Positions 27,681 to 34,268 of a stretch of 49,198 bases of DNA are shown in pieces. The stretch comes from Deltaproteobacteria bacterium (lineage in GTDB: Bacteria; Myxococcota_A; Polyangia; Haliangiales; Haliangiaceae). The translations under genes and the position numbers were made by a program. The stretch covers positions 1-49,198 of the forward strand of contig JAFAOG010000105.1 in NCBI GenBank assembly GCA_019237945.1, given 5' to 3'. The notes beneath the pieces are model-generated. The model did not search any database. It was not told the DNA's origin and was given only the letters and a program-made list of their open reading frames with translations. The first letter of the stretch is position 1, and every line of letters starts with the position of its first letter.

Positions 27681-29120
27681 CTAGCGGATCGCTTCGACCA
27701 GCTTGCTCGGGATCAGGCTCTGGTCGACGCGCATCGCGGCCGGCGGCGGCGGCGCGTCGACGGCGATGCCGAAGATCTCGAGGCACATCTCGTCGGTCGA
27801 GCCGCCTTCACCGAGCGCGATGTCGATCGGCGCGTTGAGGCCCTGGTCGGCGAGCGCGCGCTGCACGAACGGGTTCTCGAGCGTGTTGTCCCACTTGCAC
27901 TGGATGTCGATGATGTCGCCCTGCTGGACGCTCGGAAGCTGATCGAGCGGCGCGTTGTAGATGTACGTGCGCTGCCAGTCGAAGTTCCAGTTGCCGTTCG
28001 CGAGGCACTCCTTCTGCGGGTCGCCGCCGCGCGGCGCCGGCCGCTCGATCGAGCCGGAGATGTGCGTGCCGATCAGGTGCATGTGCGGGTTCGCCGAGTA
28101 CAGGCGGACGTTCGTCAGGTTGCCGAGGTCACCGACCGTGAAGCGCATGTGCTCGGTGTGATCGGCCTTGTTCGCGGGGATGCGGAACTCCGGCGTCGAC
28201 GTGCGGTCGTCGGGGTCGGGCAGCAGCTGCGGCGCCGCGATCGCGTTTCCGAACGCGCCGACGAAGTACATCTTCTTCGGCCATGCGAGCGACGTGCGCA
28301 GATCGACGCTCGTCACGTCGGGCGCGTGCGCGATGCCGGCCGGGTGATAGTGGATCTGCATCACGAGCTTGGCGTTCGCGAGCAGCGGCACCGCGAGGTC
28401 GTTCGGCGTCTCCATCGGCTGGTTGCCGGGCGTCCAGATGTTGACGACGAGATCGCCGGGCTGCTGGATCGTGCTGCAGTCGAACGGCTGTCCAACCGGA
28501 TGCGCGGCGACGAGCTGATCCTGCGTCGTGCCCGCGAAGATCTCGGTCAGCACGACGTGATGGACGACGTCGGGAATGCCGGGCCGCACCTGCAGGCCGG
28601 TGATCCACGCGCCGTTCGCGGCCTGCGGGTCGAGCACGTAGCAGACGAACTCGTCGCGATCGCCCTTCGCGGCGAAGCCGGTCGTCGGCGTCACCGTCTT
28701 CGTGATGCCCGACAGCGCGGTCGACGGCGGCTGCGGCACCGGCGCTTCGATGCCCTTCGCCGCGCCCTGATCGACCCAGTCGTGCAGCAGCTTCTTCTCG
28801 GTCGCCGACAGCCGCGGATCATCGACCCAGCCAAAGCGCGGCGTGCAGTCGGGCTCCTCGAGCGCGCCGTACGGCGGCATCGCGCCCTTGTCGATCTGGA
28901 CGAGCATGCGCTGCGCGTTGTCGCGCGCGTCCTCGTAGGCGGTCAGCGCGAACGGCGCGATCCCGCCGTCCTGGTGGCAGGACATGCAGTGCTTCGAGAC
29001 GACCGGCGCGACGTCCTGGAACCAGGTCAGCTTCGCGGTCGCCGTGGCATCGGGCGGCAGGGCCTGGATGTCGGTACCGCAGGCCGTCAGCAGGGCAAGG
29101 CCGAGGAGGGTCTGGCGCAT
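27681..29120 (-). CDS. Lipoprotein with cytochrome c site and PHM-like copper monooxygenase domain
   Basis: A 479-residue lipoprotein (signal LALLTAC). The N-terminal segment carries a single c-type haem site, HCMSCHQ (Cys45, Cys48, His49), in a planctomycete-type cytochrome context. The rest resembles the copper type II ascorbate-dependent monooxygenase fold (PHM/DBM): His187-His188 (VVHHVV), His257/His259 (IHYH), His346 and His348 (NPHMH) and Met445 (DEMCLEIFG). The order and spacing agree with the PHM ligands H107, H108, H172, H242, H244 and M314. It would hydroxylate an unknown substrate in the periplasm, with the haem a possible electron donor. A strong GGGAGAGG Shine-Dalgarno precedes the start. 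Confidence 0.88.
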   Translation of the reverse strand: MRQTLLGLALLTACGTDIQALPPDATATAKLTWFQDVAPVVSKHCMSCHQDGGIAPFALTAYEDARDNAQRMLVQIDKGAMPPYGALEEPDCTPRFGWVDDPRLSATEKKLLHDWVDQGAAKGIEAPVPQPPSTALSGITKTVTPTTGFAAKGDRDEFVCYVLDPQAANGAWITGLQVRPGIPDVVHHVVLTEIFAGTTQDQLVAAHPVGQPFDCSTIQQPGDLVVNIWTPGNQPMETPNDLAVPLLANAKLVMQIHYHPAGIAHAPDVTSVDLRTSLAWPKKMYFVGAFGNAIAAPQLLPDPDDRTSTPEFRIPANKADHTEHMRFTVGDLGNLTNVRLYSANPHMHLIGTHISGSIERPAPRGGDPQKECLANGNWNFDWQRTYIYNAPLDQLPSVQQGDIIDIQCKWDNTLENPFVQRALADQGLNAPIDIALGEGGSTDEMCLEIFGIAVDAPPPPAAMRVDQSLIPSKLVEAIR

Positions 29121-29167
29121 GGACCTCTCCCTTCAGCAAACCACATACCCGCCAAACGCGTGGTGAA

Positions 29168-29186
29168 ACCCGGCAACGTGTCGGGT
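29168..29186 (-). terminator. Candidate hairpin downstream of the lipase-like gene
   Basis: The sequence forms an 8-bp stem (one G-T pair) with a 3-base loop. Read on the minus strand it is followed by only TTTC, so it is a weak intrinsic terminator at best. It lies in the 147-bp gap (29121-29267) between the lipase-like gene and the copper protein gene, where I see nothing else clear. Confidence 0.3.
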
Positions 29187-29267
29187 ATCGCTACGTCCTG
29201 CCGGGTCCTCGCTACGCTCGGCCCGTCAGGCAAGCCCACCCAACCCCAACACCCCGCTTCGCTCTCC

Positions 29268-31211
29268 TCAGTTGCAGGTGCTGTTCTGCGGCGTACACAC
29301 ACATGCGCCGGCGCACTCGTTCACGATCTGGCCGGTGCTGTAGAACTGCTTCATCTGGGCGCGGGTCGCGGGCTGGATGCGCGTCAGGTCGTGCATGCTC
29401 GGCTCGACCTTGGGGGCCGGGATGTTCGTCGTCGGGGCCGGTGGAGCTCCACCGTCCATGATGAGGAGTGCACTCCCGCTGGCGAGCGGGCTCTGCTGGA
29501 CGGTGAGGCCCCACGGCGTCGTCGGCGTCGGGCCGAGCACGGGGATGTTCATCGTGCGCGCTTCCCAGTAGCTGCCGATGTTCGGCACCTGCTCGTCGGA
29601 GAGCGCGATCTGCGCGAGGATCTGCTTGGGCGGCGTGCCGGTCGGCGTCCCGGCCAGCACGCTGTTCGCGATGCCCGAGCCTTCGGTCTTGTCCCAGCGC
29701 ATCTGCATCAGGCTGATGACGAGCGTATCGTCGAGCGCGTCGGGATACGCGCCGTTCAAGATGACGCGGTACTGCGGCCAGTCGGCGGAGCGATCGAGCA
29801 GCATCGAGTAGTTCGCGGCGCCGACGCCGAGGACGGCGCGCGTCACCGTCGGCTCGTACGCCATGAACGGCGTGCCGAAGATCGCGCCCTGCGAGAGGCC
29901 GTAGTAGTAGACGCGGCTCGGATCGACGAGGACCTTGTTGCCGTTCGCGGCGTCGACGAACAGCTGCTGCGCGAGCGTCGTGCGCATCGCGTGGACGAGC
30001 GAGATGTAGTTGACGAGGCCCTGCTCGAGGACCTCCATCACTTCATCGGCGTGCGAGCCCTCGTTGAGCGCGCGCGCGACCGCCGGGACATCGTCCTCGC
30101 TCATGCCGCGCATGTTCGTGCCGACGATCACCATGCACAGCTCGTTCGCCGTCGCCTGCTGCACGCCACCCGCGGCCTCGTTCGAGCTGCCCATCAGGCC
30201 ATGGCCGTAGATGATCATGCCGACGGGCTGCGCGGACGCGTACGCGCACGTCGGGACGATCGCGGTGAACCCGACGCTGTAGATCCCCTGCACGGCGGGC
30301 AAGCCTTCCGCATCGCGCGCGACGGTGGTGCCCGGCTGGGTGCCGCCGCCGTTCGTCAGGATCAGCGGCGTCTCGAACGTGCCGGTGATCCGGCGCTTGA
30401 TGATGCTGCCGTCGTTGATCGGCGCGTCGGTCGTGATCGTGAACGCCTGCGGATGGTTCTGCAGCGCGGCGAGCGCGCGATCGCGGGCGGCGATCATGTC
30501 GCGATGGATGTAGTCGTCGCTCGCGACGGTGAAGTCCCACGCGACGACGAGATCGCCCTCGGGGATTCCCGCCTGATCGAGCGCGTCGAGCGCTTCCTTG
30601 AGGCGCTCGCGATTCGCCTCGAGCAACGCGTGATCCGTGTGGTGGTTGCCGACGAGCGCCTTGAAACCGGGCGGGACGGGCAGGTCACCGCCGTCGCGCG
30701 CCTTGACGCGATTCGTGATCGCGACCGCGTAGCGATGCCCGCTGACGAGCCGCGCCGCCGGCCGCAGCAGCAGCGCCTGCGAGTCGGGCGTCGAGTCGGC
30801 CTGCATGTCGATCTCGGCGAAGTGCGCGACCGGCTGGCCGGTCGTCATGTCGAGGATGAACGTCGGGCTATCGGCCTGCGTCGACAGTGTCATGTTGTCG
30901 GCGGGCGGCAGCCCCTGCGCCGACACGCCGCCGGGGAACGCCATCACCATCGGCGCCGCGGGCGAAAACCCGTCCGCCTGGTTCCACCCCGTCGGATCGA
31001 TCGAGATCGAGTCGATGTTCGTCGGCAGCGTGCCTTGCGGGATCTGCAAGCGCTTGCCGGTCGCCGTCGACGCATCGTCGACCTCGAACACACCCGACGG
31101 CCACGGCACCATGCAGTTCTCGAAGCCGAGCGGATTGCAGCTCGCCTTCATCGGCAACGCGGTATCGCCGCTGCACGCAGCGACGAGGACGAGAAGGCAA
31201 GCGAGCCTCAC
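29268..31211 (-). CDS. Lipase-like alpha/beta hydrolase lipoprotein
   Basis: A 647-residue lipoprotein (signal LLVLVAAC). The N-terminal part (about 20-260) resembles the bacterial virulence-lipase N-terminal domain: a DSISIDPTGWNQADGFSP stretch, LLLRPAARLVSGHRYAVAIT and FTVASDDYIHRD. The catalytic part has MIIYGHGLMGS (about 335-345), VIVGTNMRGMSEDD and a YYGLSQGAIFG nucleophile elbow (Ser440). A terminal Cys-rich tail (ECAGACVC) may be disulfide bonded. Homologues such as VolA cleave lysophospholipids on the cell surface. The substrate here is unproven. It is read on the minus strand, 147 bp upstream of the cytochrome/copper gene. Confidence 0.8.
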   Translation of the reverse strand: MRLACLLVLVAACSGDTALPMKASCNPLGFENCMVPWPSGVFEVDDASTATGKRLQIPQGTLPTNIDSISIDPTGWNQADGFSPAAPMVMAFPGGVSAQGLPPADNMTLSTQADSPTFILDMTTGQPVAHFAEIDMQADSTPDSQALLLRPAARLVSGHRYAVAITNRVKARDGGDLPVPPGFKALVGNHHTDHALLEANRERLKEALDALDQAGIPEGDLVVAWDFTVASDDYIHRDMIAARDRALAALQNHPQAFTITTDAPINDGSIIKRRITGTFETPLILTNGGGTQPGTTVARDAEGLPAVQGIYSVGFTAIVPTCAYASAQPVGMIIYGHGLMGSSNEAAGGVQQATANELCMVIVGTNMRGMSEDDVPAVARALNEGSHADEVMEVLEQGLVNYISLVHAMRTTLAQQLFVDAANGNKVLVDPSRVYYYGLSQGAIFGTPFMAYEPTVTRAVLGVGAANYSMLLDRSADWPQYRVILNGAYPDALDDTLVISLMQMRWDKTEGSGIANSVLAGTPTGTPPKQILAQIALSDEQVPNIGSYWEARTMNIPVLGPTPTTPWGLTVQQSPLASGSALLIMDGGAPPAPTTNIPAPKVEPSMHDLTRIQPATRAQMKQFYSTGQIVNECAGACVCTPQNSTCN

Positions 31212-31276
31212 GAGCCGACGCTAACCCAATCCCGGGCGCGGTGGCAGCCAGGAATGCGCCGCGCTATCGTCCAGGC

Positions 31277-31741
31277 GTGTCACGCCTCTGGGTCCTCGTG
31301 CTCGCCGTCGCATGCGGCCACCCCGCCGATGTGAAGCAGCCCACAGGCGGGGGCACGCAGACCCGTATCATCGCCACCGGCTCGGGCACGCACACCGGCT
31401 CGGCCGCGCCGCTCCCACCGGTCGCCGACGTCGGCTGCCTCCAGCCGACCTGCGCGTTTCACGCAGGCGCCGCCGCGTACTTCACCTGCCTCGCCGGGGG
31501 CGCGGGCGCGTGCTTCCACTTCGGCGGCCCGTGCGCCCCGACGGACGGCTGCATGTACGACCCCGCCGACCGCACGTACAAGTCGTGCGCGAAGCCGGTC
31601 GAGGGCCAGTGCACGCAGTGGGGCGCCGCGTGCGCCCCGCAGACCGCCTGCATGTTCGATCCGACCGACGGCCTGCACCATCACTGCGACCAGGTCACCG
31701 GTGGCGCGTGCGCGCACTACGGCGCCCTCTGCGCGCCCTGA
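31277..31741 (+). CDS. Cys-rich repeat lipoprotein
   Basis: A 154-residue protein starting at a GTG (31277) with signal VLVLAVAC. A Gly/Thr-rich linker is followed by a Cys-rich part with repeated units containing ACFHFGGPCAP, then QCTQWGAACAP, then ACAHYGALCAP, separated by CMYDPADRTYKSC and CMFDPTDGLHHHC. Each unit has C-x-x-(F/W/H)-G-x-x-C-A-P, so at least three paired Cys units exist. This is an exported disulfide-rich repeat that I cannot name. The upstream frame is antisense to the neighbour and not coding, so the start is set by the signal peptide. Confidence 0.75.
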   Translation: MSRLWVLVLAVACGHPADVKQPTGGGTQTRIIATGSGTHTGSAAPLPPVADVGCLQPTCAFHAGAAAYFTCLAGGAGACFHFGGPCAPTDGCMYDPADRTYKSCAKPVEGQCTQWGAACAPQTACMFDPTDGLHHHCDQVTGGACAHYGALCAP

Positions 31742-31754
31742 TGCCCGTGACGCG

Positions 31755-32954
31755 CTAGTGGATCGTGATGTCGGTCTGCGCGCGCATCGGCGTCGAGCTG
31801 CCGGCCGCCGTCATCTGCGAGTGCAGATCGAAGTGCAGCTCGCCGGTCGTCACGCCCTTCGCCAGATCGATCGTGCCCTTGCCGGTCGCGCTGCCGCCGA
31901 CATCTTTCAGATCGACCGCGATCCCCGACTGCGTGACGGTCTGATCGGCGCCCTTGATCTCGCTGGTCAGCGTGAAACCGATCGTCGATGCATCGAGGCT
32001 CGTCACCTCGAGCGTCGTCGTGCTCGTCAGCGCCAGCCCGCCCTGCGTGATCGTGCGCGTCGTCTTCCACTGCGCCCCGACGCCGATCGGCGCCGTCGGC
32101 AGCGGAATCGCCAGCTGCTCGAAGCTCGCGGCGAGCGAGGTCAGCTGCTCGGTGAGCGCGGCCGAGCCAGTGCCGGCAGGCGGCGTGCTCTCGGCGACCG
32201 ACGACGAGCCGGTCGCGGAACCCGACGCCGCGCCCGATCCGGAACCGGTGGCCGCGCCCGATCCCACCGCGCCTGATCCCGAGCCCGCCGCGGAGCCCAC
32301 GGGCGTGCTCGTGCGGCCGACAAGACCGCGGCCGCCCATCGGGGTGCGCAGCACCGCGGAACTTGCCGAGCCGACCGCCGATCCAGAACCCGCCGCCGAT
32401 CCGTTCGACGCGCCCGAACCAGCCGACGCGCTCGAACCAGCCGACGCGCTCGAACCACCCGACGCGCCCGAACCGACCGACGCACCCGACCCGACCGCCG
32501 CGGCCGAACCGACCGCCGGCGGCGGGGCCTCGAACGTCGGCGCAGACACGCGACCATCCGGCTGCAGCGTGACGTGGATCGTGTAGCCCTTCAGCGGATC
32601 GAGCAGCGGCGCGAGGGATGCCGGCGCGATCGCGCTCTCGGGCTTCTCGTGCGCGGTCGCATCGGTGACGCGCGCGCGCAAGTGCATCGCGCCATCGGGG
32701 CCGACGTCCTCGCAGGTGATGTCGAACGTCGTGACGATCGTCGGCAGCACGTTCGAGATCTCGCCCGCGGTCGCCTTCCAGTCGGTCGCGAGGCCGACCG
32801 TCGTGTGCGCGCCCTTGGCGACCGCGTAGCGGACCTGGCGCAGCGGCGCCGCGCCGGGCTTGACGACGACGACGTCGGTGGGTCCTTCGCTCTTCTTCGG
32901 CGCGTTCGCCTTGCACGCGACCAGCGCGAGGAGTGCGAGCGAAACGGCCTTCAT
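31755..32954 (-). CDS. Lipoprotein with Gly-Ser-Ala-rich middle
   Basis: A 399-residue lipoprotein (signal LALLALVAC). The N-terminal domain (about 25-145) and the C-terminal domain (about 275-399) look like one beta-rich fold (TTVGLATDWKA, FDITCEDVGPDGAMHLRARV; later WKTTRTITQGGLALTSTTTL, TIDLAKGVTTGELHFDL) interrupted by about 120 residues of GSGAS/GSSASA low-complexity sequence. A pattern of T-x-I-x-F-x-L and KGTIDLAKGV repeats is reminiscent of secreted calycin-like or DUF6263-type proteins, but I am not sure. The low-complexity region is encoded by an 18-bp tandem repeat. No function is inferred. Confidence 0.75.
   Translation of the reverse strand: MKAVSLALLALVACKANAPKKSEGPTDVVVVKPGAAPLRQVRYAVAKGAHTTVGLATDWKATAGEISNVLPTIVTTFDITCEDVGPDGAMHLRARVTDATAHEKPESAIAPASLAPLLDPLKGYTIHVTLQPDGRVSAPTFEAPPPAVGSAAAVGSGASVGSGASGGSSASAGSSASAGSGASNGSAAGSGSAVGSASSAVLRTPMGGRGLVGRTSTPVGSAAGSGSGAVGSGAATGSGSGAASGSATGSSSVAESTPPAGTGSAALTEQLTSLAASFEQLAIPLPTAPIGVGAQWKTTRTITQGGLALTSTTTLEVTSLDASTIGFTLTSEIKGADQTVTQSGIAVDLKDVGGSATGKGTIDLAKGVTTGELHFDLHSQMTAAGSSTPMRAQTDITIH
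32407..32496. repeat. 18-bp tandem repeat, five units
   Basis: Five tandem 18-bp units of the pattern GACGCGCYCGAACCANCC, starting at 32407, 32425, 32443, 32461 and 32479, with one to four changes each. They encode on the minus strand a repeating GSGAS/GSSASA hexapeptide within the lipoprotein gene. Such in-frame repeats can change copy number by slippage without a frameshift. Confidence 0.85.
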
Positions 32955-33015
32955 GCTCCGGAGTCTAGCGGTTACGCATGGTTGGGCCAGTTTTCGTCAT
33001 GCCGGCGGCGGGGCC

Positions 33016-33044
33016 TTGACGAAAGCGGTTTTGAAAGTCATTAT
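33016..33044 (+). promoter_or_regulatory. Predicted bfd promoter
   Basis: TTGACG at 33016-33021, a 17-bp spacer and CATTAT at 33039-33044. The -35 matches five of six and the -10 four of six consensus bases. Initiation near 33051 would leave a leader of about six bases. The Fur box covers the -10, so Fur would block polymerase. Confidence 0.55.
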
Positions 33045-33046
33045 CA
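33032..33046. promoter_or_regulatory. Fur box over the bfd promoter
   Basis: TGAAAGTCATTATCA matches 12 of 14 defined bases of the 7-1-7 Fur consensus TGATAATNATTATCA; the right arm is perfect. The site is AT-rich in a very GC-rich region and lies 10 bases before the bfd start, over the predicted -10 box. Confidence 0.75.
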
Positions 33047-33056
33047 AATAGCAGTC

Positions 33057-33299
33057 ATGATCGTGTGTTTCTGTCACCCGACGTCGGAGCGCGATGTCGA
33101 CGCGATCATCGACGACGGCGCGCGCACGGTCGAGGACATCGGCCGCCGCTGCGGCGCGGGCACCGGCTGCGGCTCGTGCCTGGAGGAGCTGCGCGACCGG
33201 CTCGTCGCGAAGGGCTGCGCGGGCTGTCCGCGGGATGCCGATGGCGCCGACGAGACGCGCGACACGACGTCGCCGCTCGTCGAGCTTCGCCCGCGTTAG
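33057..33299 (+). CDS. bfd: Bacterioferritin-associated ferredoxin-like [2Fe-2S] protein
   Basis: An 80-residue BFD-like protein. The [2Fe-2S] ligands are Cys4, Cys6, Cys38 and Cys41 (MIVCFC and CGSC), the exact positions of E. coli Bfd; an extra Cys32 is present. Bfd reduces the haem of bacterioferritin so that stored iron is released, and it is Fur-repressed in known systems. Here a Fur box overlaps the promoter and bfr lies 0.5 kb away on the other strand. The C-terminal tail after about residue 45 is longer and low-complexity compared with the family, and its last eight codons are the first unit of a 27-bp tandem repeat. Confidence 0.9.
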   Translation: MIVCFCHPTSERDVDAIIDDGARTVEDIGRRCGAGTGCGSCLEELRDRLVAKGCAGCPRDADGADETRDTTSPLVELRPR

Positions 33300-33354
33300 T
33301 CGCTCGTCGAGCTTTGCCCGCGCTAGTCGCTCGTCGACCTTCGCCCGCGCAAGT
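33274..33354. repeat. 27-bp tandem repeat across the bfd stop codon
   Basis: Three units (33274-33300, 33301-33327, 33328-33354). The second unit differs from the first at two positions and the third at four. The first encodes the last bfd residues SLVELRPR and its stop; the second repeats a stop and the third does not. A partial fourth (CGCTGG) follows. This suggests recent duplication. Confidence 0.9.
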
Positions 33355-33371
33355 CGCTGGCCCAGGCCGCA

Positions 33372-33674
33372 TCAGTGCTGCAGCAGCAGCACGCGTCGCT
33401 GGCCGAACGGCCCGGCGATCGTGACGTCGACATAGCGCTGCGGGCTCTCCATCGCGACGACGTGCTCGCCCGGCTGGAGGCGGACGAGCGCGCCGAGCTG
33501 GTCCTGCGCGACGAGCGGCGAGACGTCGACGATCGTCGGGGGAAGCGTGCCGTCCCACGTCGAGATGCCGGGCTTGATCACGAGCGGGGCGCGCAGCTCG
33601 ACGCGCGGGCGTTGCGCGAGGAGCAGGCAGCAGGCACCGAGTAGACCGACGACGATCGAGCGATACCAGAGCAT
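33372..33674 (-). CDS. Small exported or membrane-anchored hypothetical protein
   Basis: A 100-residue protein with an N-terminal hydrophobic segment (SIVVGLLGACCLLLAQ, about 6-21) that could be a signal anchor or lipoprotein signal. The remainder has LVIKPGISTWDGTLPPTIVDV and a QPGEHVVAMESPQRYVDVTI segment. I do not recognise it. It starts 92 bp downstream of bfr on the same strand and could be in its transcript, and it converges on bfd. Short length and no homology I can name lower confidence; base use matches the neighbours. Confidence 0.5.
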   Translation of the reverse strand: MLWYRSIVVGLLGACCLLLAQRPRVELRAPLVIKPGISTWDGTLPPTIVDVSPLVAQDQLGALVRLQPGEHVVAMESPQRYVDVTIAGPFGQRRVLLLQH

Positions 33675-33766
33675 GCCCGCGGGGATTGCAACGCGGCGGC
33701 CAGGGCGCGGCGTGTGGTGTCGCGGATCTAGCGGCGCCTACGCGCGGTCGCGCTGCCGTTTTGGCA

Positions 33767-34237
33767 TCACTTCTTGATCTGCTGCGCCAGGTAGTTCTGC
33801 TCGCCGATCTGCCGCATCAGCTCGAGCTGGGTCTCGATCCAGTCGGTGTGGGCTTCCTCGGAGATCAGGATGCGCTCGAACAGCTCGCGCGATGCGTTGT
33901 CGCCGGCCTCGCGGCACGTCGCGACGCCCTGGTTGAGAAAGTTGATCGCGGCGTACTCGAGCTGGAGGTCGCTCTCGAGCTGCTCGCGCACGGTCTCGCC
34001 GACGCGCAGCTTGTTGAGCTTCTGGAGGTTGGGAACGCCCTCGAGGAACAGGATGCGGCTGATCAGCCAGTCCGCATGCTTCATCTCGTCGATCGACTCC
34101 TCGCGGATCTTGTGCGCGAGTCGCTCGTAGCCCCAGTTCTCGCACATCTTCGCGTGCACGAAATACTGGTTGATCGCGGTGAGCTCGTTGGTGAGCAGGT
34201 CGTTGAGCAACCCGAGGATCTGGTCGTTCCCCTTCAT
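33767..34237 (-). CDS. bfr: Bacterioferritin
   Basis: A 156-residue bacterioferritin. All ferroxidase ligands are at the family positions: Glu18, Glu51, His54, Glu94, Glu127 and His130; the haem ligand Met52 is present (DEMKHAD). It forms a 24-mer shell that oxidises and stores iron, with haem between subunits. The length matches E. coli Bfr (158). No Fur box is seen in the 31 bp before the divergent lipoprotein gene. Bfd, its reductase, is encoded 0.5 kb away convergently and carries a Fur box. Confidence 0.96.
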   Translation of the reverse strand: MKGNDQILGLLNDLLTNELTAINQYFVHAKMCENWGYERLAHKIREESIDEMKHADWLISRILFLEGVPNLQKLNKLRVGETVREQLESDLQLEYAAINFLNQGVATCREAGDNASRELFERILISEEAHTDWIETQLELMRQIGEQNYLAQQIKK

Positions 34238-34268
34238 GCGACCCCGACCTTACGCTACAAGCGACAGC

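Noticed and set aside
29168..29186. Hairpin considered as a strong intrinsic terminator
   Set aside because: The stem is good but only three T residues follow, so it is listed as a weak candidate.
28062..31334. A long plus-strand open frame opposite the copper and lipase-like genes
   Set aside because: It crosses two genes and their gap, with antisense-like composition. The minus strand has motif-bearing proteins with signal peptides.
32407..32496. Tandem repeats considered as a CRISPR array
   Set aside because: The units are contiguous, without spacers, and lie in frame in a coding region. No cas gene is present.
33065..33424. A plus-strand frame running through the 27-bp repeats
   Set aside because: It is a frame-shifted shadow of bfd extended by the repeats. 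The repeated Arg/Ala-rich peptide follows from the duplication.
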